From: JAHECW01 sp964641415
Lineage (GTDB): Bacteria; Acidobacteriota; Thermoanaerobaculia; Thermoanaerobaculales; Sulfomarinibacteraceae
Direction of reading: 5' to 3'
DNA: 64,000 nt
Assembly (NCBI GenBank): GCA_964641415.1
Contig: CAZXMW010000001.1
Coordinates: 124,001-188,000, forward strand
Shown: positions 46,445 to 56,320 of the stretch, piece after piece
How the letters are laid out: each line of letters starts with the position of its first letter
Numbering within the stretch: position 1 is the first letter of the stretch
Made by a program: the position numbers and the translations under genes
Notes under the pieces: model-generated
Databases searched by the model: none
The model's input: the letters and a program-made list of their open reading frames with translations, nothing else
Told to the model about the DNA's origin: nothing

Positions 46445-48163
46445 TCAGCTGCCGCTGCTACTGCTATCGACCGGCTCGGCGGGTCTGGTGACCAGCTCGC
46501 GCGAGGCCGCGAGGCTCTCGAACTGGAGCCACTCGACGTCCTTCCAGTAGTCGTGGGGAATGTCGTCGGGGGTGCCGGAATCGACGATGGCCACGTCGTG
46601 GCGCTCGAGCAGCGTGCCGGTGGCGACGTGGTACCCGACGATCGCCTTGCGATAGTTGAGATAGGTCCGGATCAGGGCGAGCTGGGCGTTGGCGAGATCC
46701 TCCTGGATCTGCGACAGCTGGAAGTTGGTCGACAGTCCGTTGTTGAACTTGGTCTTTTCGGCCTCGACGTTGCGTTCGGCGAGGACGACGGCTGCCTCGG
46801 CGGCGTCCACGGCCGCGGCGCCGTCGATGAGCGCCCGGACCGCGAAGCGGACCTGCCGCGTGATGTCCTGCTTCAAAGCTGCGAGGGAAACCTCGGCCTG
46901 GCGCACCTCGAAGCGTCGTTGGGCGAGCCGCGCCTTGGCCTCGTGGTTGCCGAGCGGCAGGGCGAAGCTCAGGCCGACCGACCAGTTCGGAAAATCCCAG
47001 TCGACCATCTGGTCGTAGGCGCCACCGAAGTCGCCGGTTGCCTTGACCGTCTGGCCGGTGGCCGGGTCTTCGATCAGCGCGTCGCCGTCGACGCCGCCGA
47101 ACCCGTAGGAGGCCTGAAGGTCGAGATCGGGCAGCGTGACGTGGCGGGCGAGCCGCTCTTGGTACTGGAGCTGCTCGATCTCGAGCAGCGCCTCGCGGAT
47201 CTCCGGGCGTTTGCGGTGAGCGGTCTCGATCGCGACCCGCAGATCGGGCTGGATCGGCTCATAGTCGTAGGTTTCGGTCGTGTCGATGGTGATCAGCCAC
47301 TCGCGAGGGTCGTCGAAGCCGAGGATCGCCTTGAGGGTGTCCTCGGCGTTGGCCGCGGCGTTGCGGGCGGTGATCTGGTCCTGAAGGCGGGTGGCGACCG
47401 TGGCCTCGGACTGGATGGTGTCAATCGGTGCGGAGGTGCCGACCTCGACTCGTTCCCGGGTCTCCGCCAGCAGCTGCTCGGCAAGCGCCAGCGACTGGTC
47501 GGTGACGTCGATGGCGCGCCGGGCCGCAACCAGGTCCCAGTACGAGTTTTCGACCTCGCGCAGGGTCGCCACCACCGTGGTTTCGAAGCCGGTGGCGGTC
47601 CGGTCGCGGGCGATCTCGGCGATGACGATTCCCGAGCGGTTGACCAGGGTTCCGAAACCGTCGAGCAGCGGCTGGCGCAGCGACAGCGAGATGTCGGTGT
47701 TGTAGTTCGGATTGAGGAAGACGAACTCGGAGTTGGTGCCGCGCCGGAAGCCGCCGGTCGTCAGGTCGAGCGCGGTGCCGGTCGGCAGTAGCTGGCTGAC
47801 GCCGAGACGGTAGGCCGTGGTCCGGCCCTCGGCGACATCGGCGCCCTCGAGGAGGGTCGAGCTCGGAGAACGCGTGAAGTCGCCTCGAACGGTGGCGGTG
47901 AGATTCGGGTCGAAGATGCCGGTGTTGGCGACGATTGCCGAGTCGGCGGCCGCGATGGAGTAGCGCCCGACCTGGAGGTTCAGGTTGCGGCTGAGGGCGA
48001 GCTCGTACGCGGTCGGCAGGTCGAGGCGCAGCACGTCGTCAACGGTCGCCGGCAGGCCGGGGACGTCGGTCGGCAGCGCCTGGATGTCGATGTCGGCAGC
48101 GGCGACCGGAAGCGTCTGGACGCACACTACGACCGCGGCGATGGTGATCGATCGAAGAGTCAT
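46445..48163 (-). CDS. TolC-family outer-membrane efflux protein
   Basis: The 572-residue protein has a signal peptide (about 1-23, VVVCVQTLPVAAA) and two OEP repeats, with long helices (SAIVANTGIFDPNLTATV; LREVENSYWDLVAARRAIDV; EKTKFNNGLSTNFQLSQIQEDLANAQLALIR read in parts). It should form a trimeric channel through the outer membrane and periplasm. It is not next to a pump. The MacAB-like genes at 32-37 kb and the ABC exporter at 59 kb lack an own channel and are candidate partners. Confidence 0.9.
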   Translation of the reverse strand: MTLRSITIAAVVVCVQTLPVAAADIDIQALPTDVPGLPATVDDVLRLDLPTAYELALSRNLNLQVGRYSIAAADSAIVANTGIFDPNLTATVRGDFTRSPSSTLLEGADVAEGRTTAYRLGVSQLLPTGTALDLTTGGFRRGTNSEFVFLNPNYNTDISLSLRQPLLDGFGTLVNRSGIVIAEIARDRTATGFETTVVATLREVENSYWDLVAARRAIDVTDQSLALAEQLLAETRERVEVGTSAPIDTIQSEATVATRLQDQITARNAAANAEDTLKAILGFDDPREWLITIDTTETYDYEPIQPDLRVAIETAHRKRPEIREALLEIEQLQYQERLARHVTLPDLDLQASYGFGGVDGDALIEDPATGQTVKATGDFGGAYDQMVDWDFPNWSVGLSFALPLGNHEAKARLAQRRFEVRQAEVSLAALKQDITRQVRFAVRALIDGAAAVDAAEAAVVLAERNVEAEKTKFNNGLSTNFQLSQIQEDLANAQLALIRTYLNYRKAIVGYHVATGTLLERHDVAIVDSGTPDDIPHDYWKDVEWLQFESLAASRELVTRPAEPVDSSSSGS

Positions 48164-48511
48164 CGGCTGTCTCCTCCTGGGGCTCGTGCCACCCGAAGGT
48201 ACTGTACCCTAGGGTCCGCGATTGTCACTGGCGATCCGCACCAATCTCCTGGGTCCTGGGTGGTTTCGAAAATCCTCGGCATCTTCGGTGGGTGTGCCTC
48301 CGTTTGTCGCAACCACCAGCGCATCAGGATCTCGGTGCATCTCATCCAGCAGAACCGCTCACCTCAGGTCTACGATGTCCCGGGGCAAAAGGTTCGGCGG
48401 CCGGGGCCCGGAGGGTCGCCGCCGAAAACCGGCGGCAGGACCGTTCGGGCTGGCGGCTCTCGCGATGTCTGGAACGACGGCACCTCGTCGTCCGGCGCTG
48501 CGCCGTCGGGG
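48164..48511. other. Spacer without recognised gene
   Basis: The 348-bp region between the TolC-like and PriA genes holds frames rich in Arg and Gly without a good ribosome binding site. The TolC-gene promoter must lie at its left end. Nothing else is clear. Confidence 0.45.
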
Positions 48512-50929
48512 TCACAGCGTGCTCAACGGGTCGACGTCGACGATCCGACGAACGTTGCGGGCGAGAGGCGCCGACTCGACCCTCTCGAGGTGGTGGCGCA
48601 GGCTGCCCCGGTTGCGCGCGCTGATCAGAATCTGCCATCGCCAGTACTCCCGAATTCGTTCGATGGGCGCCGGTGCGGGGCCCCTGATTCGGCTTTCGCT
48701 CCGGGTCTCATCGAGCTCTGCGGCGGCGTCCTCGGCGGCCTTCCGGGCCGACCGCTCGGACAGCGACTCGAACCTGACCAGTGCGAGGCGCGCTGCGGGC
48801 GGGTAGGCGAAGGCTCGCCGGAAGACGAGCTCTTCGGCGAGGAAGGCGTCGACGTCGTGATGGCAGGCGAATCGCACGGCGGGGTGATCCGGGTAGTAGG
48901 TCTGGATGATCACCCGGCCGGGGCGGTCGCCGCGTCCGGCGCGGCCCGCGACCTGGGTCAGAAGCTGAAACGTCCGCTCCCCGGAACGGAAGTCGGGCAG
49001 GTTGAGCAGGGCGTCGGCGGAGATCACACCGGTCAGCGTCACGCCCGGGAAATGGTGGCCCTTGGCGACCATCTGGGTGCCGACCAGGACCCTGGCGGCG
49101 CCCGACGCGAATCGTCCCAGCGCGGCCTCCAGCCCATCGCGACGGCGCACGGTGTCGCGGTCGAGGATGACTGTCTCGACACCGGGATGCAGATCGGCCA
49201 GGGCGTGAGCGACCTTTTCGGTGCCCGCGCCGACCGGGTCGAGAAGCTCGCCGCCGCACGACGGGCACGTGGTCGGGATCGCCCGGTGGTGGCCGCAGTA
49301 GTGGCATCGCAGGTCGTGACTGCGCCGGTGCACCACCATGGCCACCGAGCATGACGGGCAGTCCGTGCGGTGGCCGCAGTCACGGCACATCAGGACCGGC
49401 GCCCAGCCGCGGCGCTGCATGAGCAGGATGACCTGCTCGTTGCGTGCGAGGGTCTCGGCCATGGCGGTCTTGAGGGATTCGGAGAACAGGGCCCGACCGT
49501 GCTCGCCTGGATGCGGCGGCTCGGTGCGCAGGTCGACCAGCTCGACCTCCGGCAGGGCGCTGCCGCTGACCCGGCGCGTCAGCCCCAGCTTGACGGCCAT
49601 CTCCCGATCGACCAGCGCCACGGCCTCTGCCGACGGCGTTGCCGAGCACAGCAGAACCGGGACCCCGAGGTTGCGACCGAGGACCAGCGCGAGGTCGCGG
49701 GCATGGTATCGGGGCGCCTCCTGCTGCTTGTAGGCGCTGTCGTGCTCCTCGTCGACCACGATCAGGCCGAGATCGTTGATCGGGGCGAACAGCGCCGACC
49801 GCGGACCGATGACGATCCGAGCTTCGCCGTCGCGGACCCGCAACCACTCGTGCCACCGCTCGCCCTCCGACTGGGCGGAGTGGAGCACCGCGACGGCGCG
49901 GCCGAAGCGTTGCTCGACCGCGCCGGATGCCGCCGGTGTGAGGCCGATTTCCGGAACCAGGACGACGCCGCCGCGACCGGCGGCGAGCACCGATTCCAGA
50001 CAGCGGAGGTAGACCTCGGTCTTGCCCGAGCCGGTGACCCCGTGGAGCAGGAAGGGCGCGTAGCCGCCGGCGGCGGTGGCCCCGTCGATGGCCGCCACCG
50101 CCAGGCGCTGCTCGTCGGTCAATCGGTGTCGGACGGCCGCCGGTGTCATCGACCAGCGCGACCGGCGCGGCGGGCGCTGGGTGAACCGGTGCAGCAGACC
50201 GCGGTCGACCATGGTTCGCAGGGTCGAGGTCGAGCAGCCGGTGACGCCGGTGATCTCCGACACCAGAGCGGGACGGCCCTCGCCGGCCAGCCACTCGAGC
50301 ACCTCGCGTTGCCGCGGAGCGCGCCGGCAGTGCTCCAACAGCTCGTCCAGAGGCGAGCCGGGCAGCCGGACCGCCGCGACCTCGATCGCGGGCGGCCGGT
50401 CGCGTCGTCGCTGCTGCAGCCGGATCCAGCCGGCTTCGGCTGCGGCCTCGAGCCTGGCGCGCCCGGTCTCGCCCGAGCGACCGAGCAGGGTGGCCACCGC
50501 CATTCGAGGGGAGGCCTGCAGCTCGGCGACGATCCGGCGCTGCTCGGGCGCCAGCTCGCGCGGGTCGAGAGCGGCGCCGAGCGGGGTCAGCCGGGCGATC
50601 TCCGCGTCGCCGCGCAGCAGGCGTGCCGGCAGCATGGCCGCCAGCGTCGTGCCGAGTGGACAACGGTAGTACTCGGTGATGAACCGGGCGATCTCGAGTA
50701 ATGCGTCGGGCAGCAACGGCGACTCGTCGAGGATCTCGTCGATGTCGCGGATCGCGTCGAGCGGCAGATCCGTGGTCGCCGAGACCTCGACGACGACCCC
50801 GGTCACACGCCGCCGGCGCAGCGGCACCCGGGCCCGGACTCCGGGCGCCGCGAAAGCCTCGAGCGGCGGCGGCACCGCGTAGGTCAGCGGTTCGGGTGCG
50901 CTCTTGGGGAGGGCGACGGCGGCGAACAC
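48512..50929 (-). CDS. priA: Primosomal replication-restart helicase PriA
   Basis: The 805-residue protein starts with GTG at 50929. It has the N-terminal DNA-binding domain (VALPKSAPEPLTYAVPP), Walker A HGVTGSGKTEVY, DEEHDSAYKQ, and the eight-Cys zinc-binding insert (CRDCGHRTDCPSCS...CHYCGHH...CPSCGG). The helicase C-terminal region contains GTQMVAKGHHFPGVTLTGV. It reloads the replication machinery at stalled forks. Length and motif order are normal. Confidence 0.95.
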   Translation of the reverse strand: MFAAVALPKSAPEPLTYAVPPPLEAFAAPGVRARVPLRRRRVTGVVVEVSATTDLPLDAIRDIDEILDESPLLPDALLEIARFITEYYRCPLGTTLAAMLPARLLRGDAEIARLTPLGAALDPRELAPEQRRIVAELQASPRMAVATLLGRSGETGRARLEAAAEAGWIRLQQRRRDRPPAIEVAAVRLPGSPLDELLEHCRRAPRQREVLEWLAGEGRPALVSEITGVTGCSTSTLRTMVDRGLLHRFTQRPPRRSRWSMTPAAVRHRLTDEQRLAVAAIDGATAAGGYAPFLLHGVTGSGKTEVYLRCLESVLAAGRGGVVLVPEIGLTPAASGAVEQRFGRAVAVLHSAQSEGERWHEWLRVRDGEARIVIGPRSALFAPINDLGLIVVDEEHDSAYKQQEAPRYHARDLALVLGRNLGVPVLLCSATPSAEAVALVDREMAVKLGLTRRVSGSALPEVELVDLRTEPPHPGEHGRALFSESLKTAMAETLARNEQVILLMQRRGWAPVLMCRDCGHRTDCPSCSVAMVVHRRSHDLRCHYCGHHRAIPTTCPSCGGELLDPVGAGTEKVAHALADLHPGVETVILDRDTVRRRDGLEAALGRFASGAARVLVGTQMVAKGHHFPGVTLTGVISADALLNLPDFRSGERTFQLLTQVAGRAGRGDRPGRVIIQTYYPDHPAVRFACHHDVDAFLAEELVFRRAFAYPPAARLALVRFESLSERSARKAAEDAAAELDETRSESRIRGPAPAPIERIREYWRWQILISARNRGSLRHHLERVESAPLARNVRRIVDVDPLSTL

Positions 50930-50936
50930 GACGGCA

Positions 50937-50969
50937 TTATGAATGATGAATTTTGAATGATGAATGATG
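50937..50969. repeat. GAATGAT-type short repeat
   Basis: About four degenerate units of GAATGAT lie directly upstream of priA. It resembles a single arm of the inverted elements; no complementary partner arm is seen. Confidence 0.6.
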
Positions 50970-51136
50970 ACTTACGAATTGGAGCCGGGAATCGGGAATC
51001 GATCTGCGCTCTCTGTTGCGCCTCGCTGCGTTCATGCGGTGATCCAGCAGCGACGGTCCGCTGCGCTACACTCGCCGTCCAGATGACCAGCGGAAGGGGC
51101 GACCGGCGGGTGCACGGCGATGTCGAGGGCGAGCCG

Positions 51137-51472
51137 ATGTCGGTGCGCGACGAGGTCTTCGCCGTGGTCTGCGCGATCCCGCCCGGGCGGGTCATGACCT
51201 ACGGTCAGATTGCGGCCTGCATGGGCAGCCGACTGTCGCCGCGGGCGGTCGGCTGGATGCTGCATCGCTGTCCGGGAGATGTGCCGTGGCAGCGCGTCGT
51301 CAACGCGTCCGGGGGGTGCTCCACCGACCGGCTGCCGGACGTTCCGGTCGGGCTGCAGCGCGCCATGCTCGAAGCCGAGGGAGTCGAGTTCGGCAGCGCC
51401 GGTCGCCTCGACCTCGACCGCTTCAGGTGGCAGCCGGGGCCCGGCGATCTGCCCCTCCCGGCCTGGGACTGA
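51137..51472 (+). CDS. Alkyltransferase-like (ATL) DNA-damage protein
   Basis: The 111-residue protein is a stand-alone MGMT DNA-binding domain (IPPGRVMTYGQIAA, SPRAVGWMLHRCPG). The active-site PCHR of alkyltransferases reads PWQR (50-53), so the acceptor Cys is replaced by Trp. ATL proteins bind O6-alkylguanine without repairing it and flag it for nucleotide excision repair. Upstream in-frame ATGs (51083 and earlier) would add an unconserved extension; 51137 gives the usual family length. Confidence 0.88.
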   Translation: MSVRDEVFAVVCAIPPGRVMTYGQIAACMGSRLSPRAVGWMLHRCPGDVPWQRVVNASGGCSTDRLPDVPVGLQRAMLEAEGVEFGSAGRLDLDRFRWQPGPGDLPLPAWD

Positions 51473-51488
51473 CCGTGGAACGGGGCGG

Positions 51489-52976
51489 ATGGTGACCGGA
51501 TCGGTCGGCGCCGATGGCGACCGCGCGGCGCGGGTCGGCCGGTGGCTCGGTCCGGCGGCGTTCGTCGCGGTCTGGGCCGCTCCCATCACCGGCCTCGCCG
51601 ACGAACCTCGCCGGCTGCTTGCGGTCGTGGTCTGGATGGCGGTGTGGTGGGTGAGCGAGGCGGCGCCGCTGGCGGCAACCGCGATGTTGCCTCTGGTCCT
51701 GTTCCCGCTGCTCGACCTGCGCAGCGTCCGCGAGGTCGCTCCCAACTACGGCCACGACATGGTGTTTCTCTTTCTCGGCGGTTTCGTCCTCGCCCTTGCC
51801 GTCGAGCGCTCGGGGCTGCACCGCCGCGTGGCGCTGGCGATTCTCACCGCCGTCGGGACCTCGCCGAGGCGCCTGGTGTGGGGCTTTCTCATTGCCACCG
51901 CCGTGCTCTCCATGTGGTTGTCGAACACCGCGACGGCGTTGATGATGCTGCCCATCGCCGGCGCCGTCAGCCGGCGGATCGGCGACGGGAGGGCTGCGAC
52001 ACGGATTTTTCTCGCCGTCGCCTACGGCGCCTCCGTCGGCGGCATCGGAACCCTCATCGGCACGCCGCCGAACCTGGTGCTGGCCGGCATGGCGCCGCGA
52101 CTCGTGCCGGACATCGAGCCGATCTCGTTCGGCGGCTGGATGCTGTTCGGGCTGCCGTTCGTTGCGCTGTTTCTGCCGGTTATCGGGCTGTACCTCGGTC
52201 GAGGCCTGTCCGGTACTGCAGGCGACGACGGGTCGCAGCTCGCCGGCGAGCGGCGGGCGCTCGGCGCGTTGTCGCAGCGCGAACGCCGGGTCGCCGCGCT
52301 GTTCGCCGTCACGGCGATCGCCTGGGTGACCCGCTCGGGATTCGAGCTGGGCGCGGTGTCGGTCGCGGGCTGGAGCCGGCTGCTGGTCGCCTCCGGGTTG
52401 CTCGGCGACGCCGCGATGGTGACCGATGCGGTGCCGGCGATCGCAGCGGCGGTGCTCGCGACGCTGGTCCCGGCGGGTGGCGGGAAACGCCGACCGCTGC
52501 TGCGCTGGAGCGAGATCGAGGACGGGGTGCCGTGGGGCGTGCTGCTGCTGTTCGGCGGCGGCTTCGCCATCGCCGACGGCGTTCGGGCCACCGCCCTCGA
52601 CGTCTGGTTGGCGGGCAGCCTCGCCGGGCTCGCCGTGCTGCCGCTGCCGGTGCTGGTGCTCAGCATCTGTCTGATCACGACCAGCGCCACCGAGCTGACC
52701 TCCAACACCGCGACCGCGACTCTGCTGATGCCGGTGATGGCGGCCCTCGCCGCGGTGCTCGGCGTCCACCCGTACCTGATCATGGTCCCCGCGACGGTGT
52801 CGGCGTCGTGCGCCTTCATGCTGCCGGTGGCGACGCCGCCGAACGCCATCGTGATCGGCGCCGGCTGTGTCAGCGCCCGAGACCTGTTCCGGCAGGGCCT
52901 GTGGCTCAACCTGATCGGTGCGGCGCTGACCACGGCCGTGGTCCTGACGCTGGGTCGGCTGGTGCTCCCGATGTGA
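51489..52976 (+). CDS. DASS/SLC13-family anion:sodium symporter
   Basis: The 495-residue protein starts at ATG 51489; the open frame upstream overlaps the ATL gene in another phase. It has about 11 to 12 helices and both SNT signatures of the family (LSNTATALMMLP; TSNTATATLLMP), plus the GTPPN and TPPNAI loops. Members carry dicarboxylates, citrate or sulfate with Na+. The SLC13-type substrate cannot be decided here. It lies 16 bases after the ATL gene. Confidence 0.9.
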   Translation: MVTGSVGADGDRAARVGRWLGPAAFVAVWAAPITGLADEPRRLLAVVVWMAVWWVSEAAPLAATAMLPLVLFPLLDLRSVREVAPNYGHDMVFLFLGGFVLALAVERSGLHRRVALAILTAVGTSPRRLVWGFLIATAVLSMWLSNTATALMMLPIAGAVSRRIGDGRAATRIFLAVAYGASVGGIGTLIGTPPNLVLAGMAPRLVPDIEPISFGGWMLFGLPFVALFLPVIGLYLGRGLSGTAGDDGSQLAGERRALGALSQRERRVAALFAVTAIAWVTRSGFELGAVSVAGWSRLLVASGLLGDAAMVTDAVPAIAAAVLATLVPAGGGKRRPLLRWSEIEDGVPWGVLLLFGGGFAIADGVRATALDVWLAGSLAGLAVLPLPVLVLSICLITTSATELTSNTATATLLMPVMAALAAVLGVHPYLIMVPATVSASCAFMLPVATPPNAIVIGAGCVSARDLFRQGLWLNLIGAALTTAVVLTLGRLVLPM

Positions 52977-53172
52977 CCGTCGTGTCCGAAGCTCCGGTCG
53001 TTGGGGGTCAATTCGACGGCGGGAGCGATGACCGGCTCACCATTCGCGGTCTGGAGTGGGTCGACTGGAGTCGAGGAAAAAGAAGGCCCCGGGGCTCGAT
53101 CCATCCGGTGTGCCGGCTGCGACGACCGCGACGAACGCGACGACGGCGAAGATCTTGTGGCTTCACGCTCGG

Positions 53173-53201
53173 TTGACTTCGACCCACGGAAACTCGATAA
53201 T
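53173..53201 (+). promoter_or_regulatory. Sigma70-type promoter of the Oar-like receptor gene
   Basis: TTGACT (53173-53178) and GATAAT (53196-53201) are spaced by exactly 17 bases. This leaves a leader of about 90 bases. The rest of the 322-bp spacer shows no gene. Confidence 0.75.
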
Positions 53202-53298
53202 CCTCCAGTCGGTTCGGGTTGCCCGCAACCCCGGCTTCAACTCGGTCGGTTGTGCGAAGCAACGCAGTCGATCGTGATTCGCAATCGAGGAGGTAGAC

Positions 53299-56208
53299 AT
53301 GGTTCGTAGAGCGTTTCTGGTTGCGTGCCTGATGGGTGTTCTGGTCGTCGGGACGGCCGATGCCGTGACCACCAGCCGCATGATCGGCGAGGTGTACGAC
53401 AACGACGGGTTGCCGATGCCGGGGGTGACCGTTCAGATCGCCTCCGACAGGCTCATCGGCGGGCCCCAGGTGGCGATCACGAATTCCGACGGCAAGTTCA
53501 GCTTCAACCTGCTGCCCGTCGGTATGTACACCGTGGAAGCCACCCTCGTCGGGTTCAAACCGGCGACGGGCCAGGTCCAGGTGGCCCTGGACCGGACCGC
53601 CCAGATCATCTTCAACCTGACTCCCGAGCAGTTCGCGGGCGAGATCCAGGTCTCCGCCAGGGTGCCGGTGGTCGACGTCGCCCAGGTCAACAGCTCGGTG
53701 ACCTTCGACGAGCAGTTTCTGCAGACCGCCGCGGTGGGTGCGAACAACCGCGACTACCTGAGCATGATCGGCATGGCGGCGGGCGTCGCGGGCAGCGGCA
53801 ACGCCAGCGTCTTCGGCGGCTCGACCAGCGACAACTCGTACCTCATCGACGGCCTCAACACCACCGATCCGGTGACCGGGACCTTCGGCACCAACTTCAA
53901 CTTCGACGCCATCCAGGAGATGAACTTCCAGACCGGCGGCTTCGAGGCCGAGTTCGGCCAGGCCACCGGCGGCATCGTCAACCTGGTCACCAAGTCGGGC
54001 GGCAACGAGTTCTCGGGCTCGCTCGACATCCGCTACCGCGACCAGAACATGACCGAGAACGGCGACCACTACGACCGCGATGCCCAGGACTCGCTCTACC
54101 AGAGCCTCTCGGGCACCCTCGGCGGACCGATTCTGCGCGACAAGCTGTGGTTCTTCGCCTCGCTCGAGAAGGTCGACACCTCGCGCCAGGACCAGGGCGT
54201 GCGCTTCCCGCGCGAGTTCGACGGCTGGAACTACATCGGCAAGCTGACCTGGCAGGTCGCGGACAGCCACCGCGCCGTGCTCAAGTACTCGGGCGCGCCG
54301 GCGGACGTCACCCTGTGGTCGGACATCTTCACCGACGTCTCGGCGCGCGGCAACCAGTTCCAGACCTCCGACGTCTGGCAGGGCGAGCTCAACTCGGTGC
54401 TCTCCGAGTCGGTCCTGCTCAACGCCTCCGTCGGCTTCTTCTCCAACGAGATCAATGCCGGGGCCTTCAACGACGACACCGAGACCAGCGGCCACGTGCT
54501 CCGCACCGAGGACCAGGCCCTGGTCGAGCCGGAGGATTTCGCGTACTTCTACAATAGCTACCCGGCGACCTCGCTCAACGACCGCTTCCGCGATGAGTAC
54601 CGGGTCAACACCACTGTCTTCGTCGACGACTTCGTCGGCTCCCACGAGTTCAAGGTCGGCGCCGAGTACTCGGACATGAAGTTCGACAACGCCTTCTGGT
54701 ACAACGGCGGCGCCTTCATTCAAGACCAGCTCGACGGCTCGGTGCCGGGCGGCTACCAGTTCCAGGACATCAACGGCGACGGCTACTTCAACGCCTGGAT
54801 GACCCTCAAGGAGCCCCTCGAGAACGCCCGCGACGTCACGACCTCGACCGGCGACATCCTGACCTTCTTCGCCCAGGACGCCTGGCGCCCCCACCCCAAC
54901 GTGACGGTCAAGCCCGGCGTCCGCTTCGACAACGTCGGTCTGGCCAATCACACCGGTGAGAGCATCGCGGACATGGACAGCTGGCAGCCGCGCCTCGGCG
55001 TCGCCTGGGACATCGCCGGCAACTCCAAGTTCGTGCTGCGCGGCTCGGCCGGCCGTTTCATGGACCCGACCGCCCTGTCGATCCCGAGCTTCGCCTCCGG
55101 CGTGACCGAGATCTTCCACGACTACAACACCATGGAGTTCTACTGCAACGCCACCCGGGGCGCCCTCTGCGACCCCGACGGCTTCCCGGTTTCGTTCGGC
55201 GAGCCGGTCTTCTTCACCAACGACGAGGGCTTCGAGTACGTGTTGTTCGACAACCGCACCGAGCCGACCATCTTCGACCCGGCGCAGACCCTCGACCAGG
55301 CCGGCGTCGGCCGTCTGGAGACCCCCTATTCCGATCAGTTCATTCTCGCGTTCGAGACCCAGATCGCGAGGGAGACCTCCATCGAGCTGCAGTACGTCAA
55401 CAAGCGCACCGAGAACATCATCGAGGACACCTGCTCGAACAACGCCTGGGCGTGGGGCGACGGCAGCCGGCCGAGCCTCGACGACCCGAGCTCCTGGACC
55501 ACCGGCGCCGGTTGCGAGTTCTTCATGATCACCAACTTCGAGGACTTCTACCGCGACTACGAGGCCTTCATTCTCCAGGCCGAGACCCGGCGCGAGCGCT
55601 TCCACCTGCTCGGCAGCTGGACCTACTCCGAGTCGTTCGGCAACACCGCCAACGGCGCGCTGCAGTCCTACGCGACCGAGCTCGCAGACTTCTACCCGGT
55701 CCACTTCTTCAACCGGGAGGGCTACCTGCCCGACCACCGCGAGCACCGCGTCAAGATCAACGGCTACTACCTGTTCCCCCGCAACTGGACGGTCGGCTTC
55801 GACGGCTTCTACTCTTCGGCCGGGCACCAGACGGTGTTCTCCACGTGCGCCAACCTCCAGAACGCCGACCCCAACGACCCGCTGTTCGCCCAGTTCGGCG
55901 CGTCCTATTCCGATCTCGTGAGCTACTGCAGCACCGGGGACGGCGCCTTCCTGGGCACCACCGACATCTTCATCTCCGAGCGCGGCGAGTTCGAAACCAA
56001 ATCGGTCTGGCAGCTCGACGTGCAGGGCTCGAAAACCTGGAATCTCAGCAAGTTCGACATCACCGCGGTGGTCACGGTCTACAACATCCTCGACAACGAG
56101 GCCGACCAGAGCTTCAACAGCGAGGCCTTCGTCAGCCGCGAGGTCGGCGAGACCATCACCTGGTGGCTGCCCCGCCGCTACGAGGTCGGCTTCCGCATCG
56201 AATTTTAG
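53299..56208 (+). CDS. Oar-like TonB-dependent receptor with carboxypeptidase-regulatory domain
   Basis: The ATG at 53299 follows GAGGAGG. The 969-residue protein has a signal peptide (about 1-22), a carboxypeptidase-regulatory beta-sandwich (27-115, GEVYDNDGLPMPGVTVQI, VGMYTVEATLVGF), a plug (120-245, YLIDGLNTTDPVTG, GGIVNLVTKSGGNEF) and a large barrel that ends in VGFRIEF. Such receptors are amplified in Acidobacteriota and usually import oligosaccharides or peptides. It has its own promoter and terminator; no enzyme gene follows, so the substrate is unknown. Confidence 0.94.
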   Translation: MVRRAFLVACLMGVLVVGTADAVTTSRMIGEVYDNDGLPMPGVTVQIASDRLIGGPQVAITNSDGKFSFNLLPVGMYTVEATLVGFKPATGQVQVALDRTAQIIFNLTPEQFAGEIQVSARVPVVDVAQVNSSVTFDEQFLQTAAVGANNRDYLSMIGMAAGVAGSGNASVFGGSTSDNSYLIDGLNTTDPVTGTFGTNFNFDAIQEMNFQTGGFEAEFGQATGGIVNLVTKSGGNEFSGSLDIRYRDQNMTENGDHYDRDAQDSLYQSLSGTLGGPILRDKLWFFASLEKVDTSRQDQGVRFPREFDGWNYIGKLTWQVADSHRAVLKYSGAPADVTLWSDIFTDVSARGNQFQTSDVWQGELNSVLSESVLLNASVGFFSNEINAGAFNDDTETSGHVLRTEDQALVEPEDFAYFYNSYPATSLNDRFRDEYRVNTTVFVDDFVGSHEFKVGAEYSDMKFDNAFWYNGGAFIQDQLDGSVPGGYQFQDINGDGYFNAWMTLKEPLENARDVTTSTGDILTFFAQDAWRPHPNVTVKPGVRFDNVGLANHTGESIADMDSWQPRLGVAWDIAGNSKFVLRGSAGRFMDPTALSIPSFASGVTEIFHDYNTMEFYCNATRGALCDPDGFPVSFGEPVFFTNDEGFEYVLFDNRTEPTIFDPAQTLDQAGVGRLETPYSDQFILAFETQIARETSIELQYVNKRTENIIEDTCSNNAWAWGDGSRPSLDDPSSWTTGAGCEFFMITNFEDFYRDYEAFILQAETRRERFHLLGSWTYSESFGNTANGALQSYATELADFYPVHFFNREGYLPDHREHRVKINGYYLFPRNWTVGFDGFYSSAGHQTVFSTCANLQNADPNDPLFAQFGASYSDLVSYCSTGDGAFLGTTDIFISERGEFETKSVWQLDVQGSKTWNLSKFDITAVVTVYNILDNEADQSFNSEAFVSREVGETITWWLPRRYEVGFRIEF

Positions 56209-56232
56209 GGACGCTCTTCAGACCGCAGTCAA

Positions 56233-56261
56233 GGCCCGCGCCGTGTGGCGCGGGCCTTTTT
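56233..56261 (+). terminator. Intrinsic terminator of the Oar-like receptor gene
   Basis: GGCCCGCGCC pairs perfectly with GGCGCGGGCC around GTGT, followed by five T. Confidence 0.9.
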
Positions 56262-56274
56262 CCCGTGCAGTTTT

Positions 56275-56320
56275 CCGAAAACCCGGTCGGAGCCTATGAA
56301 GGCTCCGACCGGGTTTTCGG
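56275..56320. terminator. Perfect 20-bp hairpin between convergent genes, containing a stop codon
   Basis: CCGAAAACCCGGTCGGAGCC (56275-56294) is perfectly complementary to 56301-56320 around TATGAA. The A/T-rich inner part and the position between convergent genes suit a bidirectional terminator. The stop codon of the minus-strand nucleotidase gene (56296-56294) lies at the loop, so the gene's last codons are part of the stem. Confidence 0.85.

Noticed and set aside
48222..48806. An Arg-rich frame resembling a small basic protein near 48373
   Set aside because: No ribosome binding site, and it runs into the 3' end of priA on the other strand.
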